Shown here: one piece after another, positions 13,764-20,483 of the stretch
How positions within the stretch are numbered: position 1 is the stretch's first letter
Layout of the letters: each line of letters starts with the position of its first letter
Notes under the pieces: model-generated
What the model was told of the DNA's origin: nothing
What the model saw: only the letters and a program-made list of their open reading frames with translations
Databases searched by the model: none
Assembly (NCBI GenBank): GCA_035647855.1
Contig: DASRMP010000091.1
Coordinates: forward strand, 1 to 30,619
DNA length: 30,619 bases
Source: JAAZBW01 sp035647855
GTDB taxonomy: Bacteria; Actinomycetota; Actinomycetes; Actinomycetales; Actinomycetaceae
Reading direction: 5' to 3'
Program-made: the position numbers and the translations under genes

Positions 13764-14281
13764 GGCGCACGTTCGTCACATGAGGGCGCACGTCCGTCAC
13801 ATTGGCGAAATCGGGGCGCACGTTCGTCACAAGATGGCTGGCGTTCGTCACGATGGCGCAGTGACGTCACTGCGCCATGGTGACGATCGTGCGCCCTCAG
13901 CATTCTGCGTGTGACGTTCGCACGCCATGCCGTGACGAACGTGCGCCCTCATGTGACGTTCGTGCGCCATCAAGAATCCCGTGTGACGATCGTGCGCCCT
14001 GATGTGACGATCGTGCGCCCTGATGTGACGTTCGTGCGCCCTGATGTGACGTTCGTGCGCCCCGGCGGTGCGGGTTTGGGAGGGGTGTGACGTTCGTGCG
14101 CCATGCCGTGACGGACGTGCGCCCTTCCGTGACGATCATGCGCCCTCGGTGCAGGGCTGGGGAGTCGATGTGACGACGGTGCGCCCTGAATGAGGTCGGT
14201 GTGACGATCGTGCGCCCCGATCTGACGATCATGCGCGGCGGCGTCAGGGGCTCGAAGGGGTGGGTGTGACAGACGTGGGCC
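13764..14281. repeat. Inverted-repeat array R2 (16-bp units, palindrome-centred)
   Basis: About 18 copies of the R1 unit are present. Four read GGCGCACNNNCGTCAC-like (13764, 13785, 13815 and a degenerate copy at 13836). After the central palindrome, about fourteen read GTGACGNNCGTGCGCC-like (13880, 13911, 13932, 13953, 13983, 14004, 14025, 14046, 14087, 14108, 14129, 14170, 14201, and degenerate copies at 14222 and 14266). The flank CAGCGGCGGTGTCCGGCCG (13730-13748) and spacers such as TCAAGAATCCCGT match R1 read in reverse. No coding or RNA gene is evident in the array. Confidence 0.9.
13853..13878. repeat. 26-bp perfect palindrome at the centre of R2
   Basis: ATGGCGCAGTGAC and its exact complement meet at 13865/13866. 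The same core lies at the centre of R1. Here the outer arms extend only imperfectly. Confidence 0.95.
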
Positions 14282-14316
14282 CCGGTGAGATGCGCGAGCT
14301 GCGCGATTCGGCGGGG

Positions 14317-14380
14317 TGCGGGGCAGGCCGGACGTGGGTGCGGGGCAGGCCGGACGTGGGTGCGGGGCAATCCGGGCGTG
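14317..14380. repeat. 22-bp direct repeat, about three copies
   Basis: TGCGGGGCAGGCCGGACGTG heads two perfect 22-bp units (14317-14338, 14339-14360). A third, mutated unit follows from 14361. Confidence 0.85.
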
Positions 14381-14382
14381 GT

Positions 14383-14487
14383 GCGCGATGCACAGTGCGC
14401 GATGCACGACGCACAGTGCGCGACGCACAGTGCGCGATGCACGACGCACGACGCACAGTGCGCGATGCACGGTGCACGATGCACGGC
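14383..14487. repeat. Heptamer satellite, 15 units
   Basis: Fifteen consecutive 7-mers of the form GCRCRNN are present, mostly GCGCGAT, GCACAGT and GCACGAC. The period of 7 is not a multiple of 3, which argues against coding selection even though several frames are open. Confidence 0.9.
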
Positions 14488-14500
14488 GCCCGGTGTACGT

Positions 14501-14557
14501 TTGGCAGGTTCCTGCCAACAAGTCAGGATTCACCCCAAACGATGGCAACTATTGCCA
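14501..14557. promoter_or_regulatory. Two operator-like palindromes upstream of mptB
   Basis: TTGGCAGG-TT-CCTGCCAA (14501-14518) is a perfect 8-bp inverted repeat. TGGCAA-CTA-TTGCCA (14543-14557) is a second one with related TTGCCA/TGGCAA halves, 24 bp further on. They lie about 95-150 bp before the mptB start. This looks like a paired site for a dimeric regulator, but the protein is unknown. Confidence 0.45.
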
Positions 14558-14640
14558 CTTCTTCGGACGTTTGCGCAGTTCAGAGCGGCTGGTATCGCGG
14601 ACCACACCCCTCAACCCGGGCATTTCTCAGGCGCCTTCCA

Positions 14641-14646
14641 TATCGT
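14641..14646 (+). promoter_or_regulatory. Leaderless -10 box TATCGT of mptB
   Basis: TATCGT is followed by 6 nt and the ATG at 14653. An in-frame ATG at 14647 directly abuts the box and is less likely to be used. Confidence 0.5.
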
Positions 14647-14652
14647 ATGACC

Positions 14653-16311
14653 ATGACGATTCAACTACCGCAGCAGCTCGAGAGGCTCGATGACACCCTC
14701 CCCGGTGTCCGCTCTCGCGTAGTGCTGGGTTTCGTCTTCTCTTTGATCATCGCTCTGGGCTCGTGGGGTTCGGGCGCCGTGCTCGAGCCGTACATCGCGA
14801 GCCTTGCCCCCGGATTCGAACTGACCTCGCGCACCGGAGGTTCCCCTCTCGCGGCCACGATCACCATGGCCGGGCTCGTGGGCATGGTGTGGGTCTGGTG
14901 GGGCCTGCGCAACCGCGGCGTCACGGCCTCCCAGTGGGCGTGGATCATTCTGCTGTGGGCCGCGCCCCTCCTGATCGCCGCCCCGCTCCAGAGCCGCGAC
15001 ATGTACTCGTACGCCGCTCAGGGTCAGCTCCTCCATGAGGGTCTCAGCCCCTACACGAACGCAGTGCGTGACATGGACTCGGACTGGGTGAGGCACACGT
15101 CGGCAGTCTGGCTGGTCTCTCCCTCGCCCTACGGGCCGTTCTTCCTCATGATCGCCCGAGCCGCCGCCATGATCTCCGGCGGCAACATCCTGGTCGCGCT
15201 GGCGGTCTTCCGGCTCAGCGCCGTCGTCGCGCTCGTGGCCACCACCTGGGGAGTCAGCGAGATCTCGCGCAGGCTCGGCCTCGCGCCGGAACGCGCCTCC
15301 ATGATCGGCTGGCTCGCGCTCGCGAACCCTTTCGTCCTCACTCAGGTAGTTGCCGGCGGCCATAACGACGCCCTCACCACCGCACTCATCGTGGTGGCCG
15401 TGCTGTTCGCCTGGAACAAGCGGCTGGCCGCGGCGAGCATCGCCGTCGCCCTCGCTGCCATGGTGAAGGTGACCGCCGTGATCGCGCTGCCCTTCGTGGC
15501 GCTGTTGTGGCTTGTCGTCGCCCGGCCCGTCACGTTCCGCAACCTCGTCTCGGCCCTGCTGCGTTCGGTCGGGTACGCAATGATCCCCGCAGTGCTTCTC
15601 AGCCTCGGTCTCGGACTCGGCTTCGACTGGGTGATCCCGGTCGACGGCCTGGAGGAAGGTATCTCGCCGTCGCTGGTCAGCGCTGTGGGCGTCGTCATCG
15701 GTACGCTCGGCGGGTTGCTCGGCGGAGGATTCGCGGCAGTTGAGTCCACGGTCGCGATCGCGCAGAGCCTCGGCGTGCTCGCGATGATGGTTGCGCTCGT
15801 GGTCACATTCGTCGTGCTTGCAGGACGGGTCCTCGTGGACGCCGGCGGCCGTTCCGCAGCAGACCCCGGCGGCGTTTCCGCAGCGAACACCGGCTGGGAC
15901 ACCACCGCCACCATCGAGCGCATCATTCAGGGCCTCGCGGTCGGGCTCACGATCACTGTCGCCCTCGCGCCGACCATCCGCGTCTGGTACATCCTCTGGT
16001 TCCTCCCCGTCGCCGCGCTGGTACTGACGGAGAAGCGACTGATCACTGCCCTCGCGGTGCTGACCACGTTCGCCACCATCTGGGTCCTCCCCGACGGCAA
16101 CTCCGTCAACTTCCCCGCCCTCAACCCGATGTTCATCGTCATCGGCGTCGCGCTGATGGGGTTCCTCGTCTACCTGTGGCAGTTGTGGACCCGTAACCTG
16201 GCCGCGGACTCGAAGGCCGTAAGTTCCGCGATCCTCCGCGGCACCACCTCGGACCCGTCCCCCGCCACCGTCACCCCAGGTGAAGAAGGCCTGGTGACAG
16301 CCCGCAGCTGA
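14653..16311 (+). CDS. mptB: MptB-like alpha-1,6-mannosyltransferase (polyprenol-phosphomannose dependent)
   Basis: The product (552 aa from this start) is a multi-pass membrane protein of the GT-C type. The first periplasmic loop carries the motif LQSRDMYSYAAQGQLL, whose Asp is the expected catalytic residue. VAGGHNDALTTALI follows in a later loop, typical of MptA/MptB proteins that extend the mannan backbone of lipomannan or related glycolipids. The open frame continues upstream to 14260, but that part crosses satellites and is rejected. The start is set by the TATCGT box 6 nt away. A loop near residues 398-413 contains a 24-bp in-frame duplication (GGRSAADP/GGVSAANT). The adjacent MurE-like gene follows within 14 bp, so both neighbours serve the cell envelope. 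Confidence 0.85.
   Translation: MTIQLPQQLERLDDTLPGVRSRVVLGFVFSLIIALGSWGSGAVLEPYIASLAPGFELTSRTGGSPLAATITMAGLVGMVWVWWGLRNRGVTASQWAWIILLWAAPLLIAAPLQSRDMYSYAAQGQLLHEGLSPYTNAVRDMDSDWVRHTSAVWLVSPSPYGPFFLMIARAAAMISGGNILVALAVFRLSAVVALVATTWGVSEISRRLGLAPERASMIGWLALANPFVLTQVVAGGHNDALTTALIVVAVLFAWNKRLAAASIAVALAAMVKVTAVIALPFVALLWLVVARPVTFRNLVSALLRSVGYAMIPAVLLSLGLGLGFDWVIPVDGLEEGISPSLVSAVGVVIGTLGGLLGGGFAAVESTVAIAQSLGVLAMMVALVVTFVVLAGRVLVDAGGRSAADPGGVSAANTGWDTTATIERIIQGLAVGLTITVALAPTIRVWYILWFLPVAALVLTEKRLITALAVLTTFATIWVLPDGNSVNFPALNPMFIVIGVALMGFLVYLWQLWTRNLAADSKAVSSAILRGTTSDPSPATVTPGEEGLVTARS
15844..15891 (+). repeat. 24-bp in-frame tandem duplication in mptB
   Basis: Two diverged 24-bp copies, each containing TTCCGCAGC, encode GGRSAADP and GGVSAANT in a loop between membrane helices. 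Confidence 0.8.
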
Positions 16312-16312
16312 T

Positions 16313-16318
16313 TAGGCT
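16313..16318 (+). promoter_or_regulatory. Leaderless -10 box TAGGCT of the MurE-like gene
   Basis: TAGGCT begins 1 bp after the mptB stop and is followed by 7 nt and the ATG at 16326. Confidence 0.55.
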
Positions 16319-16325
16319 CGGGTCC

Positions 16326-17861
16326 ATGCTCCTGTCCGAACTCGCCCACGCGATCGGGTCCGCCGCGCCCACCGGCGCCGCCCGCGTCGAGATCCGCGGC
16401 GTCACCCACAACGCCGGTTGGGCCGAGCCCGGTGACGCCTTCGTCGCGATCCGCGGTGCCCGCGTGGACGGCCACACCTTCGCCGACGACGCCGCCCGCC
16501 GTGGCGCCATCGCCGTCATCGGGGAGGGCCCACCAGAAGGCTGGACCACGCCACTCCCGTACATCCTCGTCGACGACGCCCGCGCCGCTCTCGCCGACGC
16601 CGCCGCCGTCCTCGCAGGTGATCCGTCCAAACGCCTCGACGTCGTCGGCGTGACCGGCACCGACGGCAAGACCACCACCAGCTGGATCATCCGGTACCTG
16701 CTGCGGGCGGCCGGCCGGGCCACCGGCCTGCTGTCGACCGTTGGCTACGAACTGCCCGACGGCGTCCTGCGCCAATTCCCACAGCACTTCACCACCCCCG
16801 AGGCGCCCCAGGTCCAGGAACTGCTGAGCACAATGGCCGATTCCGGCGCCGACGCCGTCGTCCTCGAGGCGTCCAGCCACGCGCTCGCCCTCGACCGCGT
16901 GCGGGCGGTCTCCTGGGATGTCGCCGTGTGGACGCAGCTGACGCGCGAGCATCTGGACTTCCACGGCGACATGGACGAGTACTTCGCGACCAAGCGGGCC
17001 CTTGTCGAGAGATCGCCGTTCGCAGTCCTCAATGCGGACGATCCCTGGTCGGATCGGCTCCGGGGCGTCGCGCCCGCGGAGACCACCTACGGGCAGGCCG
17101 AGGCGCCGGCCGAGTGGCACGCCCGCGATGTCGTCGAGGCGGTGACGGGACTCGAATTCGCCCTCACATGCCCCGACGGCGAATTCGCGGTGCGGCTGCC
17201 GATGCTCGGCCGGTTCAACGTCTCGAACGCGCTCGCCGCGCTCGCCGCCGTGCATCGCCTCGGCGTCGGGGCGGCGGAGGCGGTGGAGGCGCTTGCCGCG
17301 TTCCCCGGCGTTCCCGGCCGAATGCAGTTGCTGCCGGCGACGGACCTGCATGTGGTCGTGGACTTTGCGCACACGCCCGGCTCCCTGCAGAAGGCGCTCG
17401 CCGCCCTGAGGGAGGTCGCTCCGGCGGAGCTGTGGGTGGTTGTGGGGGCGGTCGGCGGCAACAGAGACCCCGGGAAGCGTGCGCCGATGGGCGAGGCGGC
17501 GGCGCGGCTCGCGGACCGGGCGGTCTTCACCGAGGACGATCCTCGCGATACGCCACTGGCCGAGATCCTCGCCGAGATGGAACGCGGGGCTGCCGCCGCG
17601 GGCCGGCACAATTATGTCTCGGTCCCGGACCGCGGCGAGGCGATCCGGCACGCGATCAGCGAGGCGGCCCCGGGCGCGGTGGTGTTGCTCGCGGGCAAGG
17701 GGCCCGAGGACTTCATCCTTCGCTTCGACCGGGAGGACCCGTGGGACGAGACCGAGGTGGCCACGGCGGCGCTGGCGGCGAGAGCGGCGCCGGCGGCCGG
17801 CGCGGAGCACGCCACCAGCCGGCCACCAGCTAGCCGAGGTGACGCCGGATCACATCCCTGA
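16326..17861 (+). CDS. MurE-family Mur ligase (UDP-MurNAc-tripeptide synthetase-like)
   Basis: The 511-residue product has the MurE layout: an N-terminal UDP-binding domain (VTHNAGWAEPGDAFVAIRGARVDGH, in part, 27-50), the ATP loop GTDGKTTT (111-118), the carbamylated lysine Lys223 in FATKRAL, and a C-terminal domain with GRMQLL and HTPGSLQKAL. MurE adds the third residue of the peptidoglycan stem peptide. The amino-acid selector is usually DNPR for meso-diaminopimelate. Here it reads DDPR (404-407) followed by DTP, so the added residue is uncertain and a paralogue is possible. No other division/cell-wall (dcw) cluster gene is nearby. The tail after ~485 is Ala-rich and probably disordered. 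The last 32 bp overlap the convergent PH-like gene. Confidence 0.82.
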   Translation: MLLSELAHAIGSAAPTGAARVEIRGVTHNAGWAEPGDAFVAIRGARVDGHTFADDAARRGAIAVIGEGPPEGWTTPLPYILVDDARAALADAAAVLAGDPSKRLDVVGVTGTDGKTTTSWIIRYLLRAAGRATGLLSTVGYELPDGVLRQFPQHFTTPEAPQVQELLSTMADSGADAVVLEASSHALALDRVRAVSWDVAVWTQLTREHLDFHGDMDEYFATKRALVERSPFAVLNADDPWSDRLRGVAPAETTYGQAEAPAEWHARDVVEAVTGLEFALTCPDGEFAVRLPMLGRFNVSNALAALAAVHRLGVGAAEAVEALAAFPGVPGRMQLLPATDLHVVVDFAHTPGSLQKALAALREVAPAELWVVVGAVGGNRDPGKRAPMGEAAARLADRAVFTEDDPRDTPLAEILAEMERGAAAAGRHNYVSVPDRGEAIRHAISEAAPGAVVLLAGKGPEDFILRFDREDPWDETEVATAALAARAAPAAGAEHATSRPPASRGDAGSHP

Positions 17862-18285
17862 TCTCCGGCGCCTTGTGGGTCTCGAGGGGCGCGCACACCG
17901 CCTCGTGTGGGAAGCCGCTGCCGCGGATGAAGAACCGGGTCATGTGCTTGCCGGGCGCCGGCCGCTTCGGCACCACCACCGCATATTGGAGGTCCTTGTG
18001 CATCTCGACGCCCGCCCTCTCGATCTCGCTCCAGCGGAGGTCCCAGGAACCGGTGCGGCGGATGCCGTCGTCGTCGGCGGTGACACCCGCCCGCGCGAGT
18101 GCGAACGAGGGACGCAGGATGACGGTGATGACGAGCAGGACAAGCATGACGTCCACGGCCAGCGGAACCCAGCTCGCGGTGAGCGCGTCCATGGCGCCCA
18201 CGTACGCCAGACCCGCGAGCGCCGCGACCGCCACCCACCGGAGAATCTGGAACGGCAGGTCCTTTGCGTACGACGTCACGGACAT
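17830..18285 (-). CDS. Small two-helix membrane protein with a PH-like domain
   Basis: The 151-residue product has two hydrophobic segments (about 10-30 and 38-60), then a strand-rich domain. That domain contains GVTADDDGIRRTG, WDLRWSEIERAGVEM and LQYAVVVPK. This order (turn-on strand, W-W-S/K-I, hydrophobic strand) matches the PH-like domains that follow two helices in many actinobacterial membrane proteins. Two further genes at 24157 and 24677 share the pattern. The ATG is chosen because the next upstream start gives no better signal and TCAAAT lies 6 nt ahead. The gene diverges from the S9 peptidase gene with overlapping promoters and converges on the MurE-like gene. Its function is unknown. 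Confidence 0.75.
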   Translation of the reverse strand: MSVTSYAKDLPFQILRWVAVAALAGLAYVGAMDALTASWVPLAVDVMLVLLVITVILRPSFALARAGVTADDDGIRRTGSWDLRWSEIERAGVEMHKDLQYAVVVPKRPAPGKHMTRFFIRGSGFPHEAVCAPLETHKAPEIRDVIRRHLG

Positions 18286-18291
18286 GACCCC

Positions 18292-18321
18292 ATTTGAGCA
18301 CACCGCGCGTCACCTTAGACT
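18292..18321. promoter_or_regulatory. Overlapping divergent promoters
   Basis: On the + strand TTGAGC (18294-18299), 16 bp and TAGACT (18316-18321) lie 6 nt before the GTG of the peptidase gene. On the minus strand TCAAAT (18292-18297) lies 6 nt before the ATG of the PH-like gene and overlaps the + strand -35 box, so both cannot easily be bound at once. Confidence 0.5.
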
Positions 18322-18327
18322 TGGCGC

Positions 18328-20457
18328 GTGAAAGCCGCGCAGCTCGACCTCGTCGTCACCCTGTCAGCGCCGACTCTGAGCCCGCACGGCTCGCATATCG
18401 TGGTCGCCGCGAGGCATCCGAGCTTCGCGGCGGATGCCTACGTGGGCCAGCTCTGGGAGATCGACACCGCTGACGGCGCCGCACCCCGGCGCATCACCGC
18501 CGGTGTCCTCGACTCGCTGCCGCGATACAGTCCGGACGGCACCATGATCGGGTTCCTGCGTCAGGATGAGAAGGGCCGGAGACAGTTCGCCGTGGTCGAC
18601 GCGTGTGGCGGGGAGGCCCGCGTCCTGACGGCGCTGCCTCTCGGCGTGACCGACTTCGTGTGGGATCGCGCGTCCCTCAGGGTCGCCCTCGTCGCGCCGA
18701 TTCCCGAGGAGGGTCGGTACGGGACGCTCGACGGCGTCGACGCCGGCAAGGAGGACCCCAGGCGTATCACGGGTAACCAGGTCAGGGAGAACGGCCGCGG
18801 CTACATCGCAGATCAGCCTCTCGGCATCGTTGTCATGCGCGTCCCGCCTCTCGAGGAGGAGCCGTGGGTGAAGCCGGTGGGCCGCGGGGCGGCAGCGCTC
18901 GCCGCCGAGGGTGGCGAGGAATCCGGGGACCCGAACGTGTTCGGAGGCGCGAACGGCATCCCGTTCAAGGTGCTCGTGACGCCGGAGGGCCGCGACGCCG
19001 TCGATCCGGAATTCTCGCCCGACGGCGAGTGGCTCTACTTCACCGCCGCCCTCCACGACGAGCGCGACGAGGACCTGCGCACCATGATCCACCGGATGCG
19101 GCTCAGGGGACCGATCGGGCCACAGGAGGTGCTCGGCGTCATCACGCAGGACGAGGCGGAGAACGCGTACCGGGACAAGTGGCAGCTGGTTGTGAGCGAT
19201 CCGGAACGTGCATACTCCGGCGCGCGGTTCTCCCGGGACGGGGAGACTCTCTACATGTTCGGGCTGGACCTCGGAGAGTCGGGGCGGGACTTCGTGGCGC
19301 GGCAGGCCGGCGTGTTCGCCCTCGACGCCGCCAAGATCGGCGCAAAGAAGCCGAAGGCGCCGCGGGAATTGACGGACCGGGACACGACCGACTACGGGGT
19401 CATCGGAGCGCGGCTGATCCCGTACGGGGAGAGCGCGATCGCTGCGATCGCCCGGGTCCGGGGTTCGGGCGAGCTGCACTCGATCACGCCCGAAGGCAAG
19501 GTCAAGAAGCTCGTCGAGGGCAAGCGCGTCGTCACCGGGGCCGACTCTGCGGACCGCATGCTTGCGGTGTCGGTCACTGACCCGACGACGCCGGGCGAGC
19601 TCAGTCTTGTCGAGCGGATCAACGGCGCGGGCGTCCTCCGTTCTCTCAGCACATTCGCTGCCCAACTCAACCGCGAGACGCGCGTGGTGGCGCCGCGCGA
19701 ACTTTCCGTGAAGGCCTCCGACGGCTACCACGTGCACGGCTGGCTGTTCATGCCCGAGGGCGAGGGCCCGCACCCGGTGCTCCTCAACATCCACGGCGGC
19801 CCGTTCGCCGAGTATGACTGGTCCTGGTTCGACGAGGCGCAGGTGTACGCGGAGGCGGGCTACGCCGTCGTGCAGTGCAACCCGCGCGGTTCCGCCTCCT
19901 ACGGACGCGCGCACGGGCTCGCCATCAAGGAGAGGATGGGCACGCGCGACTACGAGGACGTTCTCGACTTCCTGTGCGGGGCGCTGAAGTCCGAGAAGTC
20001 GCTCGACAAGAGCCGGCTCGGGATTCTCGGCGGCTCGTACGGCGGGTACCTGACTGCGTGGACGATCGCGCACGACCACCGATTCAAGGCCGCCGTGGTG
20101 GAGCGCGGCTACTTGGACCCTGCTTCGTTCGCCGGCACGTCGGACATCGGCTGGTTCTTCTCCGATGAGTACATGGGCACGGACCCGGACCGGGTGGCGG
20201 CGCAGAGTCCGATGGCCGTCGTCGACGACGTGAAGACGCCAACCCTCGTCCTGCACTCCGAGCAGGACTGGCGCTGTCCCATCGAGCAGGCGCAGCGGTA
20301 CTTCGCGCGCCTGCGCGCGAACGGCGTCGAGACGGAGATGCTCGTGTTCCCCGGTGAGAACCATGAGCTCTCGCGCTCGGGGACGCCGTGGCACCGGCGG
20401 CAGCGGTTCGAGGCGATCCTGGAGTGGTTCGGGCGCTATCTCCCGGTTCGGGACTGA
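18328..20457 (+). CDS. S9-family (prolyl oligopeptidase/acylaminoacyl-peptidase-like) serine peptidase
   Basis: The 709-residue product has an N-terminal seven-bladed beta-propeller (repeats such as PRYSPDGTMIGFL, FSPDGEWLYF and RFSRDGETLYMF) and a C-terminal alpha/beta-hydrolase domain from about residue 460. The catalytic triad is visible: Ser570 in GGSYGGY, Asp647 in HSEQDWRCP and His679 in GENHELSR. It resembles the S9C subfamily, which removes acylated or short N-terminal peptides. No signal peptide is present, so it is expected to act in the cytoplasm on small peptides. The GTG start is 6 nt after a TAGACT box. The hydantoinase gene follows within 26 bp but has its own -10 box. Confidence 0.92.
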   Translation: MKAAQLDLVVTLSAPTLSPHGSHIVVAARHPSFAADAYVGQLWEIDTADGAAPRRITAGVLDSLPRYSPDGTMIGFLRQDEKGRRQFAVVDACGGEARVLTALPLGVTDFVWDRASLRVALVAPIPEEGRYGTLDGVDAGKEDPRRITGNQVRENGRGYIADQPLGIVVMRVPPLEEEPWVKPVGRGAAALAAEGGEESGDPNVFGGANGIPFKVLVTPEGRDAVDPEFSPDGEWLYFTAALHDERDEDLRTMIHRMRLRGPIGPQEVLGVITQDEAENAYRDKWQLVVSDPERAYSGARFSRDGETLYMFGLDLGESGRDFVARQAGVFALDAAKIGAKKPKAPRELTDRDTTDYGVIGARLIPYGESAIAAIARVRGSGELHSITPEGKVKKLVEGKRVVTGADSADRMLAVSVTDPTTPGELSLVERINGAGVLRSLSTFAAQLNRETRVVAPRELSVKASDGYHVHGWLFMPEGEGPHPVLLNIHGGPFAEYDWSWFDEAQVYAEAGYAVVQCNPRGSASYGRAHGLAIKERMGTRDYEDVLDFLCGALKSEKSLDKSRLGILGGSYGGYLTAWTIAHDHRFKAAVVERGYLDPASFAGTSDIGWFFSDEYMGTDPDRVAAQSPMAVVDDVKTPTLVLHSEQDWRCPIEQAQRYFARLRANGVETEMLVFPGENHELSRSGTPWHRRQRFEAILEWFGRYLPVRD

Positions 20458-20469
20458 CGCCCCGTGCTA

Positions 20470-20475
20470 TAGCCT
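20470..20475 (+). promoter_or_regulatory. Leaderless -10 box TAGCCT of the hydantoinase gene
   Basis: TAGCCT (within TATAGCCT) is followed by 8 nt and the ATG at 20484. Confidence 0.5.
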
Positions 20476-20483
20476 CGGCTGAC

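Noticed and set aside
13337..13914. Protein-coding genes across the 42-bp minisatellite and R2 (for example a 169-aa frame from 13405)
   Set aside because: All three frames are open over a 42-bp repeat in GC-rich DNA, no Shine-Dalgarno or leaderless box supports a start, and the frames run on through the non-coding palindrome array.
4480..14281. CRISPR arrays at R1 and R2
   Set aside because: Units are only 16 bp, spacers range from a few to about 30 bp, orientation flips in the middle, several spacers are shared between arrays, and there are no cas genes.
14260..14652. N-terminal extension of MptB through the satellites
   Set aside because: The extra 131 residues translate heptamer and 22-bp repeats; membrane-protein homology begins near 14653, where a TATCGT box gives a leaderless start.
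16170..17810. 546-aa frame antisense to the MurE-like gene
   Set aside because: Shadow frame; the + strand has full MurE motifs and a promoter.
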